From: Bacteroidetes bacterium HLUCCA01
GTDB taxonomy: Bacteria; Bacteroidota; Rhodothermia; Balneolales; HLUCCA01
Direction: 5' to 3'
Assembly (NCBI GenBank): GCA_001314545.1
Contig: LIHN01000018.1
Coordinates: forward strand, 62,001-126,000
Length of the DNA: 64,000 bases
A model generated the notes under the pieces. The model did no database searches and was not told where the DNA came from. It was given only the letters and a program-made list of their open reading frames with translations. Positions 47,687-56,113 of this stretch are shown piece after piece. A program made the translations under genes and the position numbers. Within the stretch, counting starts at the first letter, position 1; the number at the start of each line of letters is the position of its first letter.

Positions 47687-49183
47687 TTACAATTCAACAG
47701 CAATTTTTCCGGACTTTCCAGCCTCGGAGAATGCTCTTTTTATAGTTTTCGATACGCTGTACGCGTCGGTATGCGATTCACCCAGGCGGGTGTAGCCAAT
47801 ATTGAAATCAATATCCACATCCTCCTCTCCGCAGGTTATTCCTGTGAGATTCTTCAGCGATGTCAACCAGTGCTCAATCCCGTGCTCATCGCCAGACTGA
47901 ATCACCGCAGTATAGATATAATCAGCATGAAAGCCCACCACACCGGATACCTGGTCACCTGCAGGAGTGGTTCGCTGAACGAGTTGCCGCTGAAACTGTC
48001 GCAGATCATCCAGCCCGAACCGGGTTCTCAGCGCGTTGGTTTGCTCGGCAGAGTACATCGCCACCCAGGTATGTTCGCGCGGATTCAGTCGCGCGCGTTT
48101 TAATTGATTGTAGATGATGCGTTCCATTAAAGAGGCCGTAAAGGCACCGGTATCATTAACCATAAAGTCAGAACTCACCTTGTAAGACTCCTTTGCTGCC
48201 ATCATCTTAAGGGCACTGATGCGCACCAGGTTGGCCATTTTATGCTTGAGCGACTCCTTGAAGAGCAACGGATTCTGATCATAGATTACGTAAACCGCCT
48301 GCCTGCGGTCGTGCAGGAGTAACGGTACCGCAAGGGTAGCCCCCTGAGAAAGGGGTTCACTTCCGGCAACACGCCTGGGGTTCCCGTTGAAATGAATGGC
48401 AAATTCCGGGTTACCTGATTTCAGCGCCCTGTAGGCAATGGTGTTCTCCTGCAGCACGGTTCCGATATGGGGTGCACCAACAGCATAGGCTGCATTTAAA
48501 ACTACTCTCCAGCCTTCAGCTCCTCTGCAAAGCAGCGATACACCGCCTTTTTGCACAAAACTCAGCAGTTGCGTTGCCACATTATCAAGAAGAGTGGCAT
48601 GGTCTTCGCGGCTGTTGACCTGATCGAGCATTTCATCATAGTGTCCCCATTGCGACTCATCGGCGGAAAGGTCACTGAGCTCCAGAAAAGTATAAAGCAG
48701 GTTTCCCAGGGCATTCGTGTACGAAACTACCGCTTCCTCATCTTCCGTTGTTACTGACGAACGATTGGTCTCAAGTACCGTAACCGCAACCGTTTCTCCT
48801 TTGTTCATGAACGGCAGCACATTCAGGTACCGCACCGGAGCAGGATCTGCACCGTTGTACTGAACAAGTCCGGCCGGGTCTACATGCACACCTACCTCCA
48901 GCTGAACCGGTTCCTGCAAGTCTTTATAGGGATGCAGCCAGGAATTCTCGAACTGTACCCGGTCCTGAAATGTGGCATGCTGAATCCGGCTGGAGGATGA
49001 TTCCAGTACAAACTGACCCCGCTCCTTATTCACCCAGTACAGACTGGCGGTTTCACTGCGCGTTGCCTGCATGAGCAGGTAGACCATTTCGCGCAATACC
49101 TGCTTGAAATTACGCAATGCACGCTCTTCACGACGTTCAGAAACCGGGTCGTTGTCAATCTTGTAATTCTTTACCGTACTCAT
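47687..49183 (-). CDS. GAF-like protein with degenerate GGDEF C-terminal domain
   Basis: I do not recognise this 498-residue soluble protein as a named family. Residues about 30-170 and 190-335 each look like GAF domains (for example ATRSETASLYWVNKERGQF, and VQKGGVSLLCRGAEGWRVVL). About 350-498 follows GGDEF-domain order: a MERIIYNQLKRAR helix, GVVGFHADYIYTAVIQ where GGDEF should be, and FNIGYTRLGE then AYSVSKTIKRAFSEAGKSGK. The GGDEF signature itself is missing, so diguanylate cyclase activity is unlikely. It overlaps the pepF stop by 4 nt and precedes deoB by 3 bp. Confidence 0.7.
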   Translation of the reverse strand: MSTVKNYKIDNDPVSERREERALRNFKQVLREMVYLLMQATRSETASLYWVNKERGQFVLESSSSRIQHATFQDRVQFENSWLHPYKDLQEPVQLEVGVHVDPAGLVQYNGADPAPVRYLNVLPFMNKGETVAVTVLETNRSSVTTEDEEAVVSYTNALGNLLYTFLELSDLSADESQWGHYDEMLDQVNSREDHATLLDNVATQLLSFVQKGGVSLLCRGAEGWRVVLNAAYAVGAPHIGTVLQENTIAYRALKSGNPEFAIHFNGNPRRVAGSEPLSQGATLAVPLLLHDRRQAVYVIYDQNPLLFKESLKHKMANLVRISALKMMAAKESYKVSSDFMVNDTGAFTASLMERIIYNQLKRARLNPREHTWVAMYSAEQTNALRTRFGLDDLRQFQRQLVQRTTPAGDQVSGVVGFHADYIYTAVIQSGDEHGIEHWLTSLKNLTGITCGEEDVDIDFNIGYTRLGESHTDAYSVSKTIKRAFSEAGKSGKIAVEL

Positions 49184-50982
49184 TGACCCATCCCGGCTTG
49201 TGCCGATAGCTGCTCTGCCTGATCTACCAGCTGGTCAATAATAGCCAGGCCACTTTCCCAGAATGTACTGTCTTTGATATCCACATCCAGCTTACTGACC
49301 AGATTTTCCGGCCAGTCGCTGCCTCCGGCGCGCAGCAACTGCTCATAGCGTTGGGGGAAATTTTCCGCGCCGTTTTCGTACCGGTTGTACAGAGCCAGTA
49401 CCAGCAGTTCGCCAAACGCGTAGGCATAAACATACCCCGGGGTATGCAAAAAGTGCGGGATATAGCACCACCACAAGTCATAGTTTTCGGTCAGCTGAAC
49501 CGAGTCGCCATACAAATCGGTCTGGGTTTTACGCCAAAGCTCACTGAACCGTTCAGCGCTGAGTTCCCCTTCCTGCCGGCGCGCCGTGTGAATGGCATCC
49601 TCGAAACGGTTCATACTGACCTGACGGAATACCGTAGCGATGGTATCATCAATTTTACCCATGAGCAGAGCCAGCTTTTCGCGGGGGTCCGTCAGTTCAG
49701 CCAGCAGTTTTTGAAATACCAGCATTTCAGCAAAGACCGATGCCGTTTCAGCGGTAGTAAGCGGTGTATCCGCCTGCAAAATTCCCTGCTCGCGCGACAA
49801 ATACTGATGAACGCCATGGCCAAGCTCGTGGGCCAGGGTCTGCACATCCCGTAATCGGCCGTCGTAGTTCATAAACACATAGGGGTGTACCGAGGGTACC
49901 GTGCTGGCCGAGTATGCCCCGCCCCGTTTGCCCGGACGAATTGCCGCATCAATCCAGTTTTCATCAAAAAAACGCCGGGCGATGCGACCCATTTCAGGAT
50001 TAAACCCATTAAATGCGTCCAGCACCATCGTTTGGGCGTCGGACCATGAGACGCGAGACTCCGTCTGAAGCAAGGGTGCATAGCGATCGTACTCAAAAAA
50101 GCTGTCGTAGCCGAGCAGTTGCTTCTTGAGTTTGTAGTAGCGTTGAACCGTGGGATAAAATTTCTGTACCGATTCTACCAGGGTCTCAACCGTATCGTCT
50201 GCTATTTGATTGGATAAATTCCGGCCGGATATCCACGAGGGATACTTGCGAAGCGTGTCGTTGGTGAACTTGTCGACCAGAAGGGTATTGAAAATAAAGG
50301 TTAGCGTTCGACGGTGTTCTCGAAAACCACGGGTCAGGCTGTCAGCGGCGCGCTGGCGAAGTTCACGGTCAGGTTCGTGCATCTTGCTGAGAACTTCCTG
50401 CTCGGTCAACTGCTCCCCATCCAGCTCAAATCGGGCCGCACCCAGCGTCTCGTCAAAGTACCGTACCCAGGCCTGCGAACCCGTTACCGACTTGGCGGTG
50501 AGAATCTGTTCTTCCTTCTCGCTGAGTATATGCTTTTTATAGCGCCTGGAGGCCGTCAGGTAGTGTTTCCAGGATTTAAGACGCTCGTCTGCAATAAGTT
50601 CGGCTGCACGCTCTTCCTCCAATGCAAGCCATTCCACATCAAAGAATACCAGCTGCTGGGAGAGCTCCGATGAAAATTCGTTGATTTGCTGCATGAGCTG
50701 GCCATAGGAAATGTTTTCGGTATTGGTAGACCACTGCAGGTAGGCGAAGCTTCCCATTTTCCCCAGCAGATCATTTATTTCCTCATAGGTGCGCAGCGCC
50801 TCGGCCAGATCACCTGCGTGCGCTGTTGCCAGCGTCCCCCTGTAACGGGCGGCAAATGTGGAAGCCAGATCCCGAAGACGATGCTGGTCTTTTCTGATGT
50901 TGGGATCCTCACCTGAGGTATACAGGTCAGACAGGTCCCAGTAGATGGTTTCAGCGCCGTTTGAGGTTTTTTTTTCAGACAT
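49180..50982 (-). CDS. pepF: Oligoendopeptidase F (M3 family)
   Basis: This 600-residue zinc metallopeptidase degrades oligopeptides in the cytoplasm. The metal-binding motif is TLAHELGHGVHQYLS (HExxH), with the third ligand Glu in TTAETASVFAEMLVF. M3B features such as YWDLSDLYTSGEDP at the N terminus and the late IPHFLHTPGYVYAYAFGELL are clear. There is no signal peptide. It is the first gene of an operon with the GAF-like gene and deoB, and is divergent from the sucA fusion. Confidence 0.95.
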   Translation of the reverse strand: MSEKKTSNGAETIYWDLSDLYTSGEDPNIRKDQHRLRDLASTFAARYRGTLATAHAGDLAEALRTYEEINDLLGKMGSFAYLQWSTNTENISYGQLMQQINEFSSELSQQLVFFDVEWLALEEERAAELIADERLKSWKHYLTASRRYKKHILSEKEEQILTAKSVTGSQAWVRYFDETLGAARFELDGEQLTEQEVLSKMHEPDRELRQRAADSLTRGFREHRRTLTFIFNTLLVDKFTNDTLRKYPSWISGRNLSNQIADDTVETLVESVQKFYPTVQRYYKLKKQLLGYDSFFEYDRYAPLLQTESRVSWSDAQTMVLDAFNGFNPEMGRIARRFFDENWIDAAIRPGKRGGAYSASTVPSVHPYVFMNYDGRLRDVQTLAHELGHGVHQYLSREQGILQADTPLTTAETASVFAEMLVFQKLLAELTDPREKLALLMGKIDDTIATVFRQVSMNRFEDAIHTARRQEGELSAERFSELWRKTQTDLYGDSVQLTENYDLWWCYIPHFLHTPGYVYAYAFGELLVLALYNRYENGAENFPQRYEQLLRAGGSDWPENLVSKLDVDIKDSTFWESGLAIIDQLVDQAEQLSAQAGMGQ

Positions 50983-51245
50983 ATTCCGCTTTTTTTGCTT
51001 GGGATTAGTTCATGGCAGGAATATAGCAAATATGCATCACCATCGCTTTTTTTAATCGGCTGCAAGGGCTTTTTTGGTGCAGCAAACCAGCAGAAATGAC
51101 ATCGCTATTTATTCCAAATATGGGTAATTTTGGTGTTACTCATTTTGCAAAGGCACGGCAGCTCGAAATCATAGGTTCAGGTTACCCCATTGCTGTCAGG
51201 CACAGATACAGACCGCCCGTATTAACTTAAAAGAACGCAAACACG

Positions 51246-54200
51246 TTGAAAAATTTTGAAGAAGTATTCGGCCCGAATACAGCACTCGTTGAGGAGTTAT
51301 ACAACCAGTTTCAGAGCGACCCTGACTCGGTACCCAATCACTGGAAACAGTACTTCACCGAATTTGAAGCGAACGGAAATACGGATACCACTCCGCGGGA
51401 AAGCCGGATTGATCAGCAGCCCGTTGCTGTAGCTGAGCAGCCGAAAAAAACCGATACCCCCACGCCCAAACCGGCACCGGCAAAGCCCGCTGCTGCAAAA
51501 GCTGCAGATAAACCCGCGCCGGCCACCCTCGGAACACGGAATCTGCTGCGCGGAGCAGCCAGTAAAATTGCCGAAAACATGGAGGTCAGCCTGGAAATCC
51601 CCACGGCTACCTCATTGCGGGTCATACCGGTCAAAATGCTCTGGGAAGACCGTACGCTGCTAAACCGCTACCTTGAACAACGCTCAGGACGCAAGGTTAC
51701 CTTCACGCACCTGATTGGCTGGGCCATCATTCAGGCCATGAAATCCTTCCCCGCCCTGAACCATTACTACGATGAAGACGAGAACAAAACCTACAGCGTA
51801 GATCCCGGACAGGTAAATTTCGGTGTTGCCATCGACCTTCCCGGCAAAAACGGATCGCGGTCGCTGATGGTGCCAAATATCAAGGCTGCCGACACCATGC
51901 GGTTTCATGAGTTTATGGATGCCTTCGATGACCTGATTGCCAGAGCCAGAAAAGGAAAACTGGAAATTGACGATTTTCAGAATACCACGATATCGCTGAC
52001 CAATCCCGGCACCATCGGTACGGTCTCATCCATGCCTCGCCTGATGAAAGGACAGGGCGCCATTATTGCAACCGGTGCAATGAATTACCCCGCAGAATTT
52101 CAGGCAATGTCTCAGGAAGTGCTCAACCACCTGGGAATCAGCAAAGTCATGACTATGACCTGCACCTATGATCACCGCATTATTCAGGGCGCAGAGTCGG
52201 GCTCCTTCCTGGCCAAAGTTCACTCTCTGCTCATCGGTGAAGAAGATTTTTACGATGAAATTTTTGCCGATCTGGACGTCCCTTTCCGGCCGATTTCCTA
52301 CGGAAAAGACAATTATGCCGGTTTTCTCAACGGCAAAGAAAGCGGTCTTGAAGCCAATAAAAAAGCCATCGCTGTTATCCAGCTGATTCAGGCCTACCGT
52401 TCACGAGGACACACCATAGCCGACCTGAACCCGCTTCGCGAGTCGCCCAAACGAAATGAGGAACTCGAACTGGAAACGTTCGGTCTCTCCATGTGGGACC
52501 TGGACCGCGAGTTTTATTGCGGCGGACTGGGTGGAAAGGAAATCGCAACACTCCGTGAAATCATCCAGCTGCTTCGCGATACCTATTGCCGCAAAATCGG
52601 CGCTGAATTCCTGTATGTGCAAAATACACCGGAGCGTGAATGGCTCCGTGAACACATGGAATCAACCACCAATACCCCTTCGTTTTCCAAAGACGAAAAA
52701 GTTGGGATTTTGCGAAAACTCAACTATGCATCGGCATTTGAGGAGTTTCTGCATAAAAAATACGTGGGGCACAAACGATTTTCCCTGGAAGGTGCCGAGT
52801 CGCTTATTCCTATGCTGGATGTCATGCTCAATCATGCCGGCAAGTATGACGTGAACGAGGTATTCTTTGGCATGGCCCACCGTGGAAGATTGAACGTTCT
52901 GGTGAACACACTCGGCAAATCATACACCAAGATTTTTGCTGAATTTGATGGCAACATCGACCCATCAAGTTTTCACGGATCCGGAGATGTAAAATACCAC
53001 CTGGGTACCACCGGTAAACACGTCACTCCGGATGGCAAGGAAATCAAGCTGGACCTGCTCCCGAATCCAAGCCACCTGGAAGCCGTTAATCCTGTAGTTG
53101 AAGGCGCCAGCAGGGCCTACCAGGACGGCCTGCAGGAGGAACTAAAAAGCTCCGTTCTGCCGCTGCTGATTCACGGAGACGCCGCATTCGCCGGACAAGG
53201 CGTTGTTGCAGAAACGTTGAATATGTCGCAACTGCGAGGGTACTCCACCAACGGAACCATCCACGTAATCATCAACAATCAGATTGGATTCACCACACTG
53301 CCTATTGACGGAAGAAGCACAAAATACGCCTCCGATCTGGCTAAGATGATCCTGGCTCCGGTTTTCCATGTTAACGGCGATGATCCCGAAGCATGTGCCC
53401 ATGCCATGCGGGTAGCTCTTGATTACAGACAAACATTTGGCAAGGATGTGGTCATCGACCTGATGTGTTACCGAAAACACGGCCATAACGAGGGTGACGA
53501 ACCCGCTTTCACCCAGCCCGGTCTGTACAAAGAAATCAACGACCACCCCAGTGTCCGGGAGATATATAGCCGTGAACTTATTCGTAAAGGCGAACTTTCC
53601 GGCGACGAGGTAGATGAGCTCTTTCAGGAATTCGATGTAATTCTGGAGAAGGCCTTTGAAGATGCGAAATCCGAACCTGCTTTTGAAGTAAAGGAAGAGC
53701 ATATTGAACGAATGGACTCCAGGCAGGAAGACCGTCTGCAGCCCGTAGATACCCGCGTTGCTATGCAGGTGCTGCAACATGTCGCTACCCGCATTAACAC
53801 CGTCCCTACCGATTTTGATGCAAATCCAAAGTTGTTGCGGATTCTTGCTAAACGGGCCGAAGTTGTAGCACGCAATGAACCTAAAATTGAATGGGGATTT
53901 GCCGAGGCACTGGCTTTCGGAACGCTGCTGGTTGAAGGGAAAGACATTCGTCTGTCCGGGCAGGATGTGGAACGGGGCACATTCTCTCACAGACATTCTG
54001 TTCTCCACGGTACGGAATCCCTCGAACGGTTTCTGCCGCTGAACAACCTGCAGGAGGATCAGGGTAAGTACATGGTTTACAACTCTTTCCTAAGTGAATT
54101 TGCCGTACTTGGATTCGAGTTCGGGTACAGCGCGCTGCGTCCTGAAGCGCTGGTAATCTGGGAAGCCCAGTTTGGAGATTTCAGTAATGGCGCACAGATT

Positions 54201-54914
54201 ATTATAGACCAGTTCATATCCAGCAGTGAAGCCAAGTGGGGACAAACCTCGTCCGTAGTATTGCTCCTTCCGCACGGGTATGAAGGCCAGGGACCGGAGC
54301 ATTCCTCCTGCCGTATTGAGCGCTATCTGCAGTTATGTGCAGAAGATAATATGCAGGTCGTGAATTGTACCACCCCGGCTCAATATTACCACGTGCTCAG
54401 ACGCCAGGCCATGCAGGCCAAGAAACGTCCGCTGGTAATTGCTACACCCAAGAGCCTGCTGCGCCATCCCCTGGCTCTCTCCAGCGCATCGGAATTGGCG
54501 GAAGGTGTTTTTAACCCGGTTATCGCACAGGAAACGGATAACCAGGATGGCATCAATCGGGTAGTTTTCTGTTCCGGCAAGGTATACTACGATTTACTCA
54601 AGTTCCAGCAGGATGAAGGGGTTGACGATGTGCTGCTGGTACGACTTGAGCAGTTTTATCCATTCCCGAATGCAGATGTAAAACAGGTGATGGATGACTA
54701 TAGCCATGTCACAGACATCGTGTGGTGCCAGGAAGAGCCCAAAAATATGGGGGGGTGGTCGTTCGTCTGGCCACGACTCATGGATCAGGTCAATGATGAC
54801 CAGGCAGTAAGTTACGCAGGTCGGGTAGCATCAGCTTCACCTGCAACCGGCTCAGCCAAACTGCATGCCGCTGAACAGGAACGACTGGTACGCAGGGCGA
54901 TGCTCAAAGATTAG
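51246..54914 (+). CDS. sucA: Multifunctional 2-oxoglutarate dehydrogenase E1 with fused E2 acyltransferase domain
   Basis: This TCA-cycle enzyme of 1222 residues resembles mycobacterial Kgd / corynebacterial OdhA. A short E1 N-terminal peptide (EELYNQFQSDPDSVPNHWKQ) is followed by an Ala/Pro/Lys linker (about 50-95). An E2-type acyltransferase core (about 100-360) has the active-site His at about 310 in YDHRIIQGAESG. The thiamine-dependent E1 (about 390-1222) has FFGMAHRGRLNVL and the TPP motif HGDAAFAGQG through INNQIGFTT. No lipoyl or subunit-binding domain is present, so a separate lipoylated E2 is expected. The start is TTG at 51246, preceded by AAAAGAAC. Confidence 0.95.
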   Translation: MKNFEEVFGPNTALVEELYNQFQSDPDSVPNHWKQYFTEFEANGNTDTTPRESRIDQQPVAVAEQPKKTDTPTPKPAPAKPAAAKAADKPAPATLGTRNLLRGAASKIAENMEVSLEIPTATSLRVIPVKMLWEDRTLLNRYLEQRSGRKVTFTHLIGWAIIQAMKSFPALNHYYDEDENKTYSVDPGQVNFGVAIDLPGKNGSRSLMVPNIKAADTMRFHEFMDAFDDLIARARKGKLEIDDFQNTTISLTNPGTIGTVSSMPRLMKGQGAIIATGAMNYPAEFQAMSQEVLNHLGISKVMTMTCTYDHRIIQGAESGSFLAKVHSLLIGEEDFYDEIFADLDVPFRPISYGKDNYAGFLNGKESGLEANKKAIAVIQLIQAYRSRGHTIADLNPLRESPKRNEELELETFGLSMWDLDREFYCGGLGGKEIATLREIIQLLRDTYCRKIGAEFLYVQNTPEREWLREHMESTTNTPSFSKDEKVGILRKLNYASAFEEFLHKKYVGHKRFSLEGAESLIPMLDVMLNHAGKYDVNEVFFGMAHRGRLNVLVNTLGKSYTKIFAEFDGNIDPSSFHGSGDVKYHLGTTGKHVTPDGKEIKLDLLPNPSHLEAVNPVVEGASRAYQDGLQEELKSSVLPLLIHGDAAFAGQGVVAETLNMSQLRGYSTNGTIHVIINNQIGFTTLPIDGRSTKYASDLAKMILAPVFHVNGDDPEACAHAMRVALDYRQTFGKDVVIDLMCYRKHGHNEGDEPAFTQPGLYKEINDHPSVREIYSRELIRKGELSGDEVDELFQEFDVILEKAFEDAKSEPAFEVKEEHIERMDSRQEDRLQPVDTRVAMQVLQHVATRINTVPTDFDANPKLLRILAKRAEVVARNEPKIEWGFAEALAFGTLLVEGKDIRLSGQDVERGTFSHRHSVLHGTESLERFLPLNNLQEDQGKYMVYNSFLSEFAVLGFEFGYSALRPEALVIWEAQFGDFSNGAQIIIDQFISSSEAKWGQTSSVVLLLPHGYEGQGPEHSSCRIERYLQLCAEDNMQVVNCTTPAQYYHVLRRQAMQAKKRPLVIATPKSLLRHPLALSSASELAEGVFNPVIAQETDNQDGINRVVFCSGKVYYDLLKFQQDEGVDDVLLVRLEQFYPFPNADVKQVMDDYSHVTDIVWCQEEPKNMGGWSFVWPRLMDQVNDDQAVSYAGRVASASPATGSAKLHAAEQERLVRRAMLKD

Positions 54915-54919
54915 GCATA

Positions 54920-54954
54920 AAAAAAGGGGCTTCCGTATACGGGGCCCCTTTTTA
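54920..54954. terminator. Bidirectional terminator between sucA and folE2
   Basis: AAAGGGGC and GCCCCTTT form an 8-bp stem extended by A-T pairs, with an A-tract before and a T-tract after, so it can stop transcription from both sides. The loop itself contains a palindrome, CCGTATACGG. Confidence 0.85.
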
Positions 54955-54972
54955 ATAGTAAGCAAGTTGGTT

Positions 54973-55872
54973 TTATCGGAGTCCGCCCCGAACGCCCTTG
55001 CAAATCCGTGATACGGCGTCGTGACTGTGAAGACTTTCCATATGCACACATCGTACAACGAAATCTTTGACGGCAGGATGCGCGTTGAGCTGCTCATAGA
55101 ATAGTCTGGCAGCATCTTCTACAAATTTCTGATATGCACCGTTCAGCTCGGCAAACGCTTGCTCATCTTCGCGCTTTACCATAACCTGTGTTTCAGTTTT
55201 TACAGCTTCACGACACAGATCTACCATATCCTCTACCCACATGGCCTCGTTCAGTTCAACCGTAATGTAGGCTACACTACGCTGACTGTGCGGGATTGCA
55301 GCCACCTCTCGTGTTTCTCTGGCGTGTTCTGCCAGCTCATAGGAACACGGGCAGGCCGAGCTGTAGACGAATTCAAAGTGCATGAAACGCCGCATAACAC
55401 CCTTCTCATCCATAGAACCTTCGTGTGTAACCGAATAATACTGATATCCGGCCAGATCGCTTCGAAGACTTTGGGTCAGTACAGGGTAGTTAATGTGCAG
55501 ATTTATGTAAGCATCATGCGACTTGAGATCGTCACGATACATTCTAAGCACATATTCCAGTACATCCTGGTGAAAAAGCTCATCCTGAAACTTGTAGAAC
55601 GACCGCATGATCCGGCTCATATTGATGCCTTTTTTTCCGGCATCCAGACTTACATAACCGTCTACTGATGTTTCCAGGAGCAGTTCTTTTCCATCACGCG
55701 AAGGGTAGCGAAGCGGGAGTTTGAAATTGGATATACCCACCTGTTGTATAGGTACATCGCTTCCCTCAATCAAAGATGCAGGTCCGTTCTGCAAATCAGG
55801 AAGTGACTCTTTGTATGGAGGGGTAACAACAAAGGTGGGGTCGTATGTACGCTTCAGGTTAGAAGTAATCAT
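54973..55872 (-). CDS. folE2: GTP cyclohydrolase FolE2 (type IB)
   Basis: FolE2 converts GTP to 7,8-dihydroneopterin triphosphate, the first step of folate synthesis. The 299-residue protein has the family motifs VGISNFKLPLRYPSRDG near the start, GVMRRFMHFEFVYSSACPCS with the active-site Cys, and RCVHMESLHSHDAV at the C terminus. FolE2 replaces zinc-dependent FolE in many bacteria and can use other metals. It is a single gene, convergent with sucA across a shared terminator. Confidence 0.95.
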   Translation of the reverse strand: MITSNLKRTYDPTFVVTPPYKESLPDLQNGPASLIEGSDVPIQQVGISNFKLPLRYPSRDGKELLLETSVDGYVSLDAGKKGINMSRIMRSFYKFQDELFHQDVLEYVLRMYRDDLKSHDAYINLHINYPVLTQSLRSDLAGYQYYSVTHEGSMDEKGVMRRFMHFEFVYSSACPCSYELAEHARETREVAAIPHSQRSVAYITVELNEAMWVEDMVDLCREAVKTETQVMVKREDEQAFAELNGAYQKFVEDAARLFYEQLNAHPAVKDFVVRCVHMESLHSHDAVSRICKGVRGGLR

Positions 55873-56113
55873 GATATAGAGTAAGTTCTTGTAACATCGT
55901 GTTCTGAGATACTAATAACTCAGCCGTTGCCAAAAACATTCACTATGGATGTTGTTTTTTTGGAGCGAATTGAAAAACCGGTCACATCCTTATTTATTTT
56001 CAGAATCATCTGCACTGCCTGCCGATGATTCGCCCGTATCGGAACTTCCCGCCGTATTCCCCCCGGGATTCGTTCTTTTGTCAGATTTTGTTCGCCGGTC
56101 AACGTTGTCACGC

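Noticed and set aside
51125-51132. TAATTTTG upstream of sucA as a Bacteroidota TAnnTTTG promoter element
   Set aside because: No TTTG occurs at the required -33 spacing, and the best promoter in the window (exbB) follows the TTGACA/TATAAT pattern.
53142-54008. 288-codon minus-strand open frame antisense to the sucA fusion
   Set aside because: It lies wholly inside the conserved E1 region; Cys/His/Phe-rich composition is typical of a shadow frame.
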